Origin: Anolis sagrei
Lineage: Eukaryota > Chordata > Lepidosauria > Squamata > Anolidae
Assembly (NCBI RefSeq): GCF_037176765.1
Contig: NC_090023.1
Span: 142,153,366-142,217,365, forward strand
Length of the DNA stretch: 64,000 nt
Direction: 5' to 3'
The notes beneath the pieces are model-generated. The model did not search any database. It saw only the letters and a program-made list of their open reading frames with translations, and had not been told where the DNA came from. Positions 10,895 to 23,469 of this stretch are shown one piece after another. Position numbers and translations under genes: made by a program. Each line of letters starts with the position of its first letter. The first letter of the stretch is position 1.

Positions 10895-13126
10895 TAAGAG
10901 GCAACTACTGACATTATGGTGCCTGTGTGACTGGCGATGACAGCAGCAAGGTATCAGGTGGAAGTTGGTGACTACAATCGCCATGATCTCAACAGGGAAC
11001 CGGAGTATTGATGGTGATAATGTTCTCTCGCCCAATGCTTAGATCTTGACCATGAGATCAAATGAATGTCGCAGAATTGAAAGGCCAATTGGTGTTGACA
11101 CAACTTGAGAAGGAGAAGCTCCAAGCATGCTTCTGACAAGTCTCTTATCATCGTCAGTTGAGAAGTTATAGGAGTGTCCCAAAGTTCTCCTTAGGAATTA
11201 TCAACTATTCCTAATTCTTTGTGTCTGGCCAGAGAAGTAGTGGTTGTTTGGGTCTTCAATGGGAGCAAAAAAACAGAAGGGTGTGGGGATCCCACCTTCA
11301 TCATGATAGCAGAGTGATTTTCCAATATTGGTTTTTTTACTTGTGGCACTTCTCTTTCTTCCTTTCATTTCATAAGCATGGTTTTAGCAAATGAGCCTCT
11401 CGGAGTCTTCGCCCGAACATGCCAGTCCTCTTCTTGCATCGACCTTATTATTGGCACTTTCATCAAATAAATGGAAGGGGGAGCAGTCAGTATCAGCTCA
11501 GGTGCAAGAGCCAAAGACACAGAAGGAGTCTGTATTGAGGAGCTCGGCAGAACAAGAGGTACAGAAGACAGTTCTGAGCCAGAAGGTTTCAAACTTTAGG
11601 CCTGTTTGGATGATGATTTAGATAATACCGATGGTGAGGATGGCAACAAGATATTTGATAAAACAGCAATTTCAGTCAAGCCACCCAATTTTTCCTTGCC
11701 TGAGGCGAAAAAGTCTGGCAGTAGGAACAGGACTGCACCACATGGCCTTCTCTGTAACATTGTAAGCATTTACTATGGCCATAAGTGTTAGTCATTTTTC
11801 CCTTTGAAACGTTCACAGTGCTTAAATCGGTTGAACAAGACAAGGGCTCCTGAAGTTAGTGGCTCAACAGAAAAAATCATCAAAACCTATCCTAAATACT
11901 GTAGAGTGGTTGGAACCAGAGTCTGAGTCAAGCCACAGTTGTATGGAAAAGAGAAAGCAAAATAGGAAAAAGCACAAGGTTCCAAATGTGGCAGTTGTAG
12001 CAGATGAAAAGGAACTAAAGGATTTATACCCCTGGGAGGATGGAGGAGGCGTTACCACCAAAAATATTTTCCTGCAGGTTCTGAGAAGGCTCTGCACTGG
12101 AGCAGTAAACCCATTTGTGTGATGCACAGCAGTCATGAAGAAGAAATAGCTACTCTCCCATAATGGGAACTCCAGTGGTGCTATAACTTTTGCTATGCAT
12201 CTGAGAGGGTTTTTTTTCCTTTTTAAAAATTTCTTGGATATGCTTTTTGAGCCACATCTGATCTAAGATTCCCCTGGTGTCCTTTTTTAACTATGAAGGA
12301 AAGGGAATAATTGGTGGAGTATTGGAGCTTCAACAAAATGTCTTAAGAGAATCTACACGAGGAAGAAATCTGAATATTCTTAGCTCAGTGGAAGTTTTCC
12401 TATTTTACCTTTTTCAACTAAAAGAGACATCTTTATCTTTTATCTCATGGTCTGAAATTACCAGCTGGGCACTGCTGGACTCCAGCTCAAACATTGGACC
12501 TTCGAACTGCATCTCCTCACCCTTGCTATCAGAGCTATCCACAACAATGTTGTTACAGAGACTCCTACTGGGAGCTTTTTAATTCCTCCGGGATCTTTTT
12601 GTACCTGGCAGACACCTCTAAAAAGGCAGGAGAGTGTAAGAACCAACTACTTCTAAATAATTTATGGCAAAGAAAGTGCAAAGAAAGAAAACATAGCAAA
12701 GCCCAAAGAAAGCAAGAACAGAGCTTTTAGAACTACTACATAAGTCCCACTTCGCAATGCGCTAGGCAGAGCCACTGGAGAGCAGGATGTCTCTCCTTGA
12801 AGAAGTAACAGAAGCAACAATTGGCCCTGTGTAAATGTTTATGAGACAATGGAAACCCAAGCTAAGATTCTGTGAGAATTTGACATTCAGTGGGAAAAAA
12901 TATTTTCCCTAAAGCAAAGCAGTAGCCTACTTTATATAAGTCAATTTTATCAAAGCAAAATTTTACACTGCCTTCTTTATGTACATCTCATAACAGGTTT
13001 TCAACACAATATATTGGAATTACTGCATACTTAGCTCATGTTATTATATTTTTAAAGATTTCAGAAGCTTTAGAAGGCAAGAACAGGAGGGAACTATGAA
13101 GCATATTATATACAGGAATAAAATTA

Positions 13127-14769
<1,643 letters not shown>

Positions 14770-14835
14770 TCAAGTATGCACTCATAATATCATAAACTAA
14801 AAAGTCTTACATATCTTGAAATAAATCATACTTAC

Positions 14836-14894
14836 ACATCTTGAAATTCTTCTAGCAACTTCTGTGGAGTGAAGACATTCAACAGGCCAATAAT
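14836..14894 (-). CDS. MAPK8: MAPK8 59-bp exon (IIGLLNVFTPQ...)
   Basis: The exon encodes IIGLLNVFTPQKLLEEFQDV, the strand 4-5 region of the N-lobe. The borders are TTTTTAG acceptor and GTAAGT donor. Length (59 bp) and phase equal the vertebrate JNK1 exon. One difference from the human peptide is visible: Leu replaces Ser after QK (codon TTG). The exon is too short to appear in ordinary open-reading-frame scans and was found by reading the splice sites on the minus strand. Confidence 0.92.
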
Positions 14895-15000
14895 CTAAAA
14901 AGTAACAAAATTCCCCAAATAATTTATTTTCAATTAAACATGCCAGTTAATATATTAAAAATTAAATTCAGAAACTACTTTAAAATCAAATTTAAAAAGC

Positions 15001-15279
15001 AAGGAACAAAAATCAAGCAGTCATATAGGAAGGACAGCTATGAAGGAACTAGTTAAGATCCTGAATCAATCAACAAGATATGTAATTTAATACTGAAATT
15101 AGGATTATCTACATATCATACTTCCTATTTTTATGCATGATTTTGAAAGCTGAACAGGTAAGAAAAACCTTTGAAATTGTGTTGCTGGAGAAAAGTTCCA
15201 CAGATACCATGAAATGTTTAAAAAACCAACACAGATCAAACCTTAACTCCCCCTAGAAGCCAAGATGATTGTACTAACC
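15001..15279 (-). other. MAPK8 intron, nothing recognised
   Basis: AT-rich, with no exon or repeat identified. Confidence 0.45.
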
Positions 15280-15283
15280 TCAG

Positions 15284-15600
15284 ATGGTTGTACTTTGCCA
15301 TACCATGAGAAGACATGACTCACTAGAAAAGGCAATAATGCTTGGTAAGGTAGAAAGCACTAGGAAAAGAGGAAGATCACATTCTAGATGCGTGGTTCTC
15401 AACCTGTGGGTCCCCAGGTGTTTGGGCCTACAACTCCCAGAAATTCCAGCCAGTTTACCAGCTGTTAGGATTTCTGGGAGTTGAAGGCCAAAACATTTGG
15501 GGACCCACAGGTTGAGAACCACTGTTCTAGATGGATATACACTCAATCAAGAAAGTCATGGACCTGAGCAGAATGATTAATGAGTAGCTTAAGTACCCAG
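15284..15600 (+). mobile_element. Bov-B (RTE) LINE 3' relic, split by a MITE
   Basis: The translated start MRRHDSLEKAIMLGKVE followed by 'RKRGRSH' is the C-terminal Bov-B motif seen intact at 23,575-24,276 (MRRQQSLEKTIMLGKVE). After the inserted MITE at 15,391-15,524 the Bov-B text resumes ('ctagatggatatacactcaatcaag'). It is strongly diverged and much shorter than the other two copies. Confidence 0.65.
15391..15524. mobile_element. hAT MITE, CAGTGGTTCTCAACC palindrome family
   Basis: The element has inverted ends (C)GTGGTTCTCAACCTGTGG and GGTTGAGAACCACTG around a palindrome of 'acaactcccagaaat' and its reverse complement. It is flanked by TCTAGATG at 15,383-15,390 and 15,526-15,533 (nine bases match if the preceding T is counted). 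Other copies are at 35,628, 55,751 and 56,855, with a cousin at 25,886. Confidence 0.85.
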
Positions 15601-15689
15601 CAATGCGGGTTAGGTCTACTGTAATATTATTTATTAAAAATAGTCATTGTTTGTTTTTGTTTTAGGAAATGCATAAAGATACGGGTGAA

Positions 15690-16010
15690 CTAATTTCCAA
15701 CATTGTGGATCAATTCCCCCCAAGCCCCACCAGTATTCAAAGTTGGTCATGTTGAGTATGTGTGCCAGGTTTGGTCAGGATCCATCGCTAGTTGAGTTAA
15801 GAGTACTCTCTGGATATGGGTGAACTATAACTCCCACCCTCCAATGTCAATTCCCTCCAAACACCACCAGCATTTAAAGTTGGACATGCGTGCGAAGTTT
15901 GGTCCAGATCCATTGTAGGCTGGGTTCAGAGTGCTCTGTGATTTTAAGTGAACTAAATTGCCTTTTCCCCCTAAGTACATGGGGGTGAAGTAAGGAATTT
16001 TACACATCCC
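15690..16010 (-). repeat. ~136-bp repeat family, two units
   Basis: Two imperfect tandem units on the minus strand ('gatccatcgctagttgag...' and 'gatccattgtaggctggg...') match the units arrayed at 24,830-25,600 and inside the hAT at 49,405-50,132. Confidence 0.65.
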
Positions 16011-16181
16011 ACTTACACTACAAACTTTCTCAACAATCTACTCCACCCTGGGTAGCAGAGTTTAAAATCATCATAGCACCACTCCTTTGGACATACAAAC
16101 CTTTACATCAAAGTACATGAATAAAATAAAACTCTTTTCATGACACTTAGTTTAAACTTCATATTTAACTTTAAAACATTA

Positions 16182-16346
<165 letters not shown>

Positions 16347-16775
16347 CTATAATCACATTTATGCAAATTAAAATAAAACTGAATGGAGTCAGAAAGAGAT
16401 TCAAGATATATAATACATAGTCAGTCAGGAGTCTGATATTTATATTTCATATAGCCAAATGCTATGGATTGTTTATGGGAAGGGAGAATCTAACTGTTTA
16501 AGTCAAAGGCTCAGTCACAATGTCAAGACAGAACTTCTTGATGCAGAGGTTATGCCTCTTCCCTCTAGCCCTCCAAGAAAAAAAAAACCTGTTTTCTTTC
16601 TATTTAATTTCAACCCACAGTATACTGTTATACACAAAATGAGGTTATGCTGAACAGTTACTTTCTCCACACACACATTTGGTTATCCAGCAGTTATTTA
16701 ACATGAAACTTTCAATTGTGTCCATTCCCATTTTTTTAAAAGTCACTGAACTGCTTTGAAAAAAGAAGGGCCTTA

Positions 16776-16997
<222 letters not shown>

Positions 16998-17415
16998 CTA
17001 TATCACTAGAGAAATAGAAACATATTTGTCTTTTCATCAAATGCAAAATAACAAAAATACTCTGCAACGTTGAACATAAACATCAAAGGCAAATTTTCAT
17101 TTCTCTTTTGGCACCAAGTCCAACTTAGAGGGAGAGACAGTACAGGTCATTGCTGAAAACCATGAGGGTCCAAATATCGTGTTTATTATTTATTATACTT
17201 TTAGATGTTGCAGTTCTAACTATGTTGCCATTGATTTCAATCCCTTTAAAAAGAAAAATAATCTGAGGAAGATATATAAATGGATCAAGAGAATCATGAG
17301 TAATATGCTGTTTCACCTCTCCAGTTTGGACCATAACCAAAGACTACAGAATTCTGTAAGTATTTGTTTTTATTTTGTGTCCTAGATATAGATATATAGA
17401 TATTTGGCTTGGGTT

Positions 17416-17512
17416 ACATTTTAAAAATGTACCTGTTCTAACTTACAAATTCAACTTAAGAACAAACCTACAGAACCCATCTTGTTCGTAACTTGGGGAC
17501 CGTCTGTACTGA
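17416..17512. mobile_element. Tigger-like MITE fragment ('gtaacttggggac')
   Basis: The text 'caacttaagaacaaacctac ... cttgttcgtaacttgggg' is the right end of the element seen more fully at 51,957-52,370. Here the left part is missing or unrecognised. Confidence 0.5.
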
Positions 17513-17899
17513 CAATAAAAACAACATTAGTAACATGGGTAATGTACACAATCATTGCAGGTAACACAAACATCCTAACAAAGGTAGCAGAATTCAAACA
17601 CCCAGCTATGTCAGTTTACTTCAGCAGAAAAAGATAAATGAATCCTATAGCACCTTTCTGGCTATCTTTCTAGCATATGCTTTTGTGAACTACATGCATC
17701 TGATGGAGTGGACTGGAGCTCAAAAAACTTGTGCTAGACATTTTTCTCAGTCTGAAAGGCAAGATTGAGAAAATCTCTTTGTATATTTTTAAACTGGCAG
17801 TAAATAAGCCAATTATTTATTTAGTTCAAAAGGAAACTTTATTCTGGTTAATGCATTTAGTGGTACACTGAGATTGTTTGTTGTCCAATGTGATCTATT

Positions 17900-18330
17900 C
17901 CGTTTTTCTTAAATTGTGGGTTCTAACCCCAAATGGGTCCCCTTAGCTCAATGTTGGGGTCCCCAAAATTTTGGTAACAGCATATTTTTAATGCCATCTA
18001 GTGGCAATTTTAGACATTTACATGAATTTGTTTTGCAGTGTTTACAGTAGACTCTGCAGAAGATGCTTCAGTCTGCTTAGCAAGCCTTGTAAATGCTAAT
18101 TTGTTATCAGGAAATGTTTATTTTTTATATGTATTTTATATACCTGTACACCTGGAGTCAAGTAAACATTTCTCAGGCCAAAACAGGTCGCAAGTGGAAA
18201 GGATTAAGAAAGGATCTATTACACCTTTTATCGGGAATGCTTGTCCATATTCCATATATGGCAAACAAAGTATAAATTGGATGGGAATTATGTTGGCCAT
18301 GGACATCAGCTAGCCCTCAAGCCAATTTTG
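17900..18330 (+). mobile_element. hAT-type nonautonomous element
   Basis: The left end resembles 'ttcttaaattgtgggttctaa' and 'ggggtccccaaaatttt'. The interior 'gactctgcagaagatgcttcag' and 'agcaagccttgtaaatgct' match the reverse complement of 47,341-47,440, so both belong to one family. Ends are degraded and no clean target duplication was found. Confidence 0.5.
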
Positions 18331-19045
18331 CCTGTTTTTCTGACAAATTTCTATGTTCTTCCTTCCTTCTTCAGAGAAATGAAAAGACACTGCCAGCAAG
18401 TGAAGAAGGCAGCAGAATAGATCATGCTTGCTCATGGCTACTCAACTCAATGATTTGCTTAGTAACTCTGATCCTTCTCACATGGTCTTCCTTGTCAGTC
18501 AAGAAACATCTGGTTCACTTGTACAGTAAAACTGTCTGCTAGTATTGTTGGCTGTGAAAGCACTGCTGAGTAGACTGGCTTTGAGGCAGCCAATCACAGT
18601 TCAGAGCAGCTGTGAAGGGGGCTGTGGGACAATACAATGTTTTTAAAGGGAGAAGCTTGGTTGCAGAGGGGAGCAGACAGAGCTTTGATTTCAGCAAACA
18701 AGGCTTGAAGTTTGAGTTGAGTGTTGAGTTGACAAAGAGCTTTCGATTGGGTGGGGGTGGGGAGGGTGAATTACCCATGGTTTTGGGGAAACTATATCAC
18801 TAAGGTGAACGAGACAACTTTTGCAATCCAAATCTGAGAATTGGAATCAAATAATTCTAGTTGTGTTGACATCTAGAGGGAGATGAATTAAAGGATTTCA
18901 CTTTGTCAGGAACTGATCAACTTATGTTCCTTAGGAAAGCAGAGTCCCTGTGAATTCATTACTGAGTAACAAAAGCATGAAAATTTAAAATTACTTAAAG
19001 AAGTAGCAGCTTCAAATCACTAAGGTGACTACAGCAAACCTATCC
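18331..19045 (-). other. MAPK8 first intron, unassigned
   Basis: No exon recognised. The stretch 18,540-18,790 is relatively G-rich with a (GTTGAGT)-like short repeat near 18,711-18,732, but no family could be named. Confidence 0.4.
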
Positions 19046-19047
19046 AT

Positions 19048-19925
19048 AGACAGTGAAATCTCGATTTATAAGTGCACCAACTTATGTGTTTTTCGAGATA
19101 CGAGCCATCTCTGATTGTTTTTTTTATCTGAAATCTGAGCCAAGATCTGAGTTACAAGCTAGCCCTTTTCCACCTTTGGCAAGATGGCAGCCACACTTAG
19201 AGACCGAAGTAGAGAGAGAAGGATACCAACAATCAAAGCATAGACTGCTCCATTCGCCGCAAGGGACTTCGTGGTGAGGCCCATTGCTCGGGCCCATAGT
19301 AGACCATGCAAGGCCAGCAATGGAGCTTTAGGGAACCTTCACAGTGGCGAGAAGAGCAAGAGATGAGAGAACATGGCGGCAGAGAAGGAAGGGCTGGCTG
19401 AAGCCCCTGAACTCCACAGGGCTTTGGCACAGGAGACTGGAGACCTCCTTTCTCTCCATCTCTGAAGAATATGTGGTGGCCCTGAACTCCTCTCATCCAG
19501 CCAGAGAGCAGCAATGCCACTGTAGACCTCAGCCACCCGAGCAGATATCTGCCACTGAAGGGAATGCATGAGACAGGCCAAGCTCACAAGGAGGGAGGGA
19601 GACAGATCTGCGCCCCCTCTTACATCTTAATATCCCTCCATTTCATTTTAGCCTCTCCCCCATATTAATGTGGGGCCCATTTTCGCTTCCTCCATTTGCC
19701 CCTTCCACTCCACTATTTTCAGTCTCTGCTTGTTTTCAGCTCTAGTGTTGCTGCCACTCTTCTTCCACCTCCAGCTCCAATTTCTAGCAGGCTGTCATTT
19801 CTGGAAGGCCGGAACGGATTAATTGCATTTCAATGCATTAATTTACTTTGAAAAAAGAGCAATTTGAGTTAAGAGCTCAGTCACAAAATAAATTAAATTA
19901 GTAAGTCAAGGTATCACTGTATATT
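19048..19925. mobile_element. Tigger/pogo-like nonautonomous transposon
   Basis: The left end CAGTGAAATCTCGATTTATAAG and the right end CTTAC-like 'gtaagtcaaggtatcactg' are inverted repeats, followed inward by 'cgagatacgagc' and 'gagttaagagctcagtcac'. These are the wording of Tigger-type ends ('cagtgatacctcgacttac'). It is about 870 bp. The interior has (CT)-rich and gene-desert sequence with chance open frames on both strands (19,233-19,587). Confidence 0.55.
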
Positions 19926-20247
19926 TGCAAGGCAAGCTATATTGCAAGACAGCTATTAAAAATGTGGGAAAATCCATATGTTTTGCTGTGGTACCAAATA
20001 TAAGGAAAGGATGCTGGAGATGGCTCACTCAAGCTCTTTCGGTTGACAATGAGCGATAAGTAAGCCATCCCACCATCTGACTCAAAACTTTTACTGAACA
20101 AAGGTGGGTTAACAAGTTAGTAATTTTTCACGGAACCTCTGAAATAGGTCAATGAATAGGTACTAGTAGAGACAAAACTCCATCCAATGCCTGTGATTGA
20201 AGACTCTTTTAAATGAGTAGGCATAGATATTAAGGGTCACTTACCGA

Positions 20248-20380
20248 GGGCCCTTCCACACTGCCCAATATCCCAGAATATCAAGGCAGAAAATCCCACA
20301 ATATCTGCTTTGAACACGCAGATAATGTGGGATTTTCTGCCTTGATATTCTGGAATATAGGACTGTGTGGAAGGGCCCCT
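20248..20380. mobile_element. Palindromic MITE, 'gggcccttccacactg' family
   Basis: Near-perfect foldback. GGGCCCTTCCACACTG at the left is mirrored by 'gactgtgtggaagggcccc' at the right, with arms 'tcaaggcagaaaatcccac' and its reverse complement around a short 'tgctttgaacacgcagata' centre. Few arm mismatches suggest a fairly young copy. Confidence 0.8.
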
Positions 20381-20590
20381 ACAGCAACCAGGAAGAATAC
20401 CTATCTTTTGACCGTAGTCACTTATGTTGTTTGGTACCCAGAAGCAGTTGCCTTGTCAAATCCAAAAAAACACCACTGTTGCAGATGTACTGGTAACCTC
20501 TCTTTTGCAGAGTAGGGTTTCCCAGTGAAATGATTTCAGATTGGGGATAACACTCTTTGTAGATTGCATCTCTACAGAATGAACAAAATA

Positions 20591-20839
20591 CAGGTTGAGT
20601 ATCCCTGATTCAAACTGGTAAGGACCATTAGGGTTTTGGATTTCAGATTTTGGAATATTTGTATGTGCATAATGAGATATCTTGGAGATGAGGCCCAAGC
20701 CCAAACATGAAATCCACTTGTGCTTCATACACACCTTATACACACAGCCTATAAAATAATGTAATAATTTTATGTGTACACAAAAGGTCACTATCGTGTA
20801 CAACTGTGGAGTATTTGAGAATTAAAAACACTCAACCTG
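20591..20839. mobile_element. Tigger2/MER2-like DNA transposon remnant
   Basis: Ends CAGGTTGAGTATCCCTGATT and ACTCAACCTG are flanked by TA at 20,589-20,590 and 20,840-20,841, the Tc1/mariner target. Interior blocks 'ggattttggaatattt', 'ataatgagatatcttgg' and 'ccttatacacacagcct' match my memory of the mammalian Tigger2/MER2 family. It is internally deleted. Confidence 0.75.
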
Positions 20840-21299
20840 TACTTTCCTCATTAGATTCTGAGTTCTGGCAGTGGCACTTGGGAAGAGCAAATAATGGCAA
20901 TATTTTCCAGGCTAATCAAAAGATTAATACATTTTCACTTTCACAATAGCTTACACCAAATAAAACTTATTAAAGTTACAAAAACATTTAAAGATAATTT
21001 AAAATGATATGGAGCTCATGGTTTATATTTTAAGAGCCACTGGTATGGCTGTTTTCTGTTCACTAGGTAATATAAATGTATGTTTGAAGGTTTTTTTACC
21101 TTTCTTCTCCCATATAAAATTTGGCCCACTCTTATTAATCATTGCACCCATTCATTAGAAGACAAAAATGGTGCACAGATTAATAAGATGTGGGACATAT
21201 TTGATATGCGGAGAGGAAGAACAAGGAAAAGGGAGGGTGACTGTGTAGAGATGATAGTGAAATGCTAAAACGGGACAGAGAAAAGACAGGACTGCATAA

Positions 21300-21852
21300 C
21301 AGTTCAGGAGTATGTGTTGCTGAATCACTGAGTTGCTGTGAATTTTTTTGTGCTGTATGGCCATGTTCCAGAAGCATTCTCTCCTGACGTTTCACCTGCA
21401 TCTATGGCAGGCATCCTCACAGGTTTGTTCAGAGGTCTGTGGGGATTCTAGTTGTGTTGACAACTAGAGGGAGAAGTCTGTGGGAATTCTCAGATTAAAT
21501 GTGTGTGTGTGTGGAAAATCCAGTGTGAACTCTTGTTTATTTGAGGCAAGTGTGAATGTTGCAATTAGCCAGCTTGATTAACAACTGAGTAGCCTTACAG
21601 TGGCAAAGCCTGGCTATTGTTGCCTGGGGGCACCTTTTGCTAAACCAACCTGGACACTGAATACTATTTGAAAACACAGAAATGCTGGACCACTTTGACA
21701 ACCAATATGTCAGACTACATAGAGAAGTCATCAAAATCCACAAGCATGTGGACAATTTCAACAAAAAGGAGAGAACCATGAAAATAAATAAAATCTGATT
21801 ACCAGTATTAAAAAAAAACACCAGAATCAAGACAGCAAATAAAGAACACCAT
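21300..21852 (+). mobile_element. Penelope-like element 3' region, fragment
   Basis: It contains the shared terminal block at 21,330-21,420. From 21,520 there is a stretch whose plus-strand translation includes 'reVIKIHKHVDNFNKKER' and 'RIKTANKEH', wording I associate with the C-terminal endonuclease end of Penelope-like elements. It continues at 22,027 after the inserted MITE. The frame is broken. Confidence 0.5.
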
Positions 21853-21854
21853 TC

Positions 21855-22026
21855 AGGGCTCTTCCACACATCCCTATATCCCAGAATATCAAGGCAGAAA
21901 ATCTCACATTTTCTGCTTTGAACTAGAATATATGGCAGTGTAGACTCAGATAGCCCAGTTCAAAGTAGATATTGTGGGATTTTCTGCCTTGATATTCTGG
22001 GATATAGGAATGTGTGGAAGGGCTCT
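21855..22026. mobile_element. Palindromic MITE inserted in Penelope-like DNA
   Basis: AGGGCTCTTCCACACATCC at the left pairs with 'aatgtgtggaagggctct' at the right, and inner arms 'atcaaggcagaaaatctca' pair with their reverse complement. The same family is at 20,248. It interrupts the Penelope-like text, which reads on at 'aagcaggggaactctagtc'. Confidence 0.75.
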
Positions 22027-22480
22027 CAGAAGCAGGGGAACTCTAGTCAGCAATCAAGTGCCAGTGGGTTGTTGTAGGATTTTCCGGGCTATATGGCCAA
22101 GTTCTAGAGGCATTTTCCCCTGACGTTTCGCATGCATCTATGGCAAGCATCCTCAGAGGTAGTGAGGTCTCACTTCGACAAAACAACCAAGTGCAGTTTA
22201 CATCTCTCAAACAAAGCACGTCCCCAGGCAGAAACCGCCAGGCTTTGCAGCTGCAGGGCTTTTCAGTTGCTAATCAAGCTGGCCAATTGCAATAATCACA
22301 CTTGCCTCAAACAGACAAACAGTTCTTTCCCCCACCCTGGACATTCCAATGACCCCACTTGCCTCATTCCCACAGACCTCAAAACCCCGAGGATGCCTGC
22401 CATAGATGCAGGAGAAACGTCAGAAGAGAATGCTACTGGAACATGGCCATACAGCACAATAAAACCCACAGCAACCCAGT
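22027..22480 (+). mobile_element. Penelope-like element 3' untranslated region
   Basis: The order of blocks is 'ctctagtcagcaatcaagtg', a terminal block in reverse at 22,070-22,160, then 'aaacaaccaagtgcagttta', 'cacttgcctcaaacagac', 'ccccaccctggacattcc' and the forward terminal block at 22,388-22,480. The open frame 22,132-22,614 is incidental. It ends about 140 bp from the MAPK8 CpG island. Confidence 0.5.
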
Positions 22481-22782
22481 ACAGGAGTACAGGAGTATTT
22501 TGCTCGACAGTTACAAGCTTGGTAGATGAAGGGAATGATGTGAAGGCAGCTGATCTTGATTTCAGTAAGGTCCGCTTCCTCACACATGGACGTGCACTGC
22601 TTCCTCAGCCATGAGATAAACACAGGTCCGCTATCCCTTTCCCTCAGGCGGGGCCTCCAGCCTGCCTGCGCCTCTCGCCAGACCCAGCCTCCCTCTCTCG
22701 CCCCCCTCCTCCTCCTTCTCCCACCCCGAGGCCGGCCAAGGCCGCGCTGACCAAGCCTTCCCGCCCCTCCAGGCTGGCTCAC

Positions 22783-22950
22783 CCGGCAGAGAGCACCCGA
22801 GGCGGGTGGCGGCCGGCGCCGGACTGCGGCGCTCCTCCTTCTCCTCCTCCTCCCCGGGCGACTAAGCAGGGACTGAGGCATAGGCGGGATGGGCACCGCG
22901 GCGGCGCTTCCGGTCTGCGGTGGTTGGTGGGCCGCTTCCGCATCCGCCGC
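22783..22950 (-). other. MAPK8: Candidate MAPK8 noncoding first exon
   Basis: On the minus strand CTGCCGG is followed by GTGAGC at 22,782, a strong donor inside the CpG island. It would splice to the acceptor at 16,939. The transcription start is not marked by a TATA box, so the right limit is arbitrary, set just downstream of the CRE at 22,970. Inference from splice and promoter context only. Confidence 0.4.
22907..22913. promoter_or_regulatory. ETS-type site CTTCCGG
   Basis: The consensus ETS/GABP core on the minus strand (CCGGAAG). A second one is at 23,057-23,063. Common in CpG-island promoters. Confidence 0.5.
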
Positions 22951-22969
22951 TCGGGGTGACCAGGCGGAG

Positions 22970-22977
22970 TGACGTCA
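22970..22977. promoter_or_regulatory. Consensus CRE TGACGTCA
   Basis: A perfect palindromic cAMP-response element / ATF site inside the CpG island, just upstream of the proposed MAPK8 start. ATF2 and c-Jun dimers, which bind this type of site, are JNK substrates, so feedback is conceivable but unproven. Confidence 0.65.
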
Positions 22978-23240
22978 CCGGCGCCGCACCTGCGCGTGGC
23001 AGCCCCTCCCCCTGGCTGCCTGGGGGGGGGGCAGTGCTTGGCGCGCCTTCCAGCCCCTTCCGGTTGGGTTCAGACTGAACGCGGCCTTGGCGTCCCCCTT
23101 GAAGATGGGAGACTGTGATTTGTCCAAGGGCGCCGAATGGGTTGCTATGGCCACGCAGCGCGCGCTTCTCGAGGGGGCTTCACGCTATACCCCACTCATT
23201 GGCGCTGAGAGAGGAGGCCGCCCACCTGTCACCCTGTCGC

Positions 23241-23372
23241 TGCTGCTGCCTCCTCCTGCAGAATTCTGGGAGTTGTAGTTGAGTGAGGCCCAGGGCCTCT
23301 CTTGGCTGAGCCTTTCAAAGGCCTCTCCTCTAAACAACAAGTCCCAGAATTCCGCAGGAGGAGGAGGCAGCC
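23241..23372. repeat. Foldback at the promoter edge with ZNF143/THAP11-like motif
   Basis: Arms 23,241-23,280 and 23,332-23,372 are inverted copies ('gcctcctcctgcagaattctgg' type against 'ccagaattccgcaggaggag'). The left arm read on the minus strand contains ACTACAACTCCCAGAATTC (23,261-23,279), close to the ZNF143/THAP11 promoter motif ACTACAAYTCCCARMATGC. It may be a MITE rather than a promoter element. Confidence 0.55.
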
Positions 23373-23469
23373 ACATGGCTTGCAGACTCCTTGCCTCTTC
23401 TTCTAGTGTGATACCTGCCTTCGTTTTCATAATCTGTTTGAAATATAATATTCTGCTTTAACATTTTAT

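Larger units (their letters stand above)
9230..12760 (+). mobile_element. Possible tyrosine-recombinase (DIRS-like) retroelement fossil
   Basis: The region starts with inverted pieces around 9,290-9,306 and 9,568-9,585 (TTGCTTACCTGT and ACAGGTAAGCAACCTGT). It continues in text such as 'ggtctctgtacctcacaaaa' that I associate with DIRS-like elements of reptiles. Between 11,390 and 12,140 there is Ser/Lys/Glu-rich, gag-like coding-type sequence. It is old and broken in many places. The family call rests on memory of terminal motifs. The insertions at 10,584-10,700 and 10,747-10,894 fall within it. Confidence 0.3.
22620..23240. promoter_or_regulatory. MAPK8: CpG island, probable MAPK8 promoter
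   Basis: Base composition jumps from AT-rich to strongly GC- and CpG-rich for about 600 bp, with no repeat or coding explanation. The position upstream of the first coding MAPK8 exon, a consensus CRE, ETS-type CTTCCGG sites and a good splice donor in the minus orientation all fit a broad housekeeping promoter. A promoter firing rightwards as well cannot be excluded, since the nearest plus-strand gene, PTPN20, has no identified first exon. Poly-G at 23,022-23,031. Confidence 0.75.

Noticed and set aside
18038-18313. Shared 'TVDSAEDAS' peptide with 47,347-47,535 as a conserved gene
   Set aside because: The two stretches are copies of the same nonautonomous hAT element in opposite orientation, and other reading breaks occur at once.
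22132-22614. 160-residue plus-strand frame
   Set aside because: It lies within repeat DNA (Penelope-like 3' region with blocks in both orientations) and runs into the CpG island without any domain.
22420-22896. 158-residue minus-strand frame in the CpG island
   Set aside because: Arg/Pro/Gly-rich translation of GC-rich promoter DNA running into a repeat; no homology. MAPK8 translation starts at 16,898.
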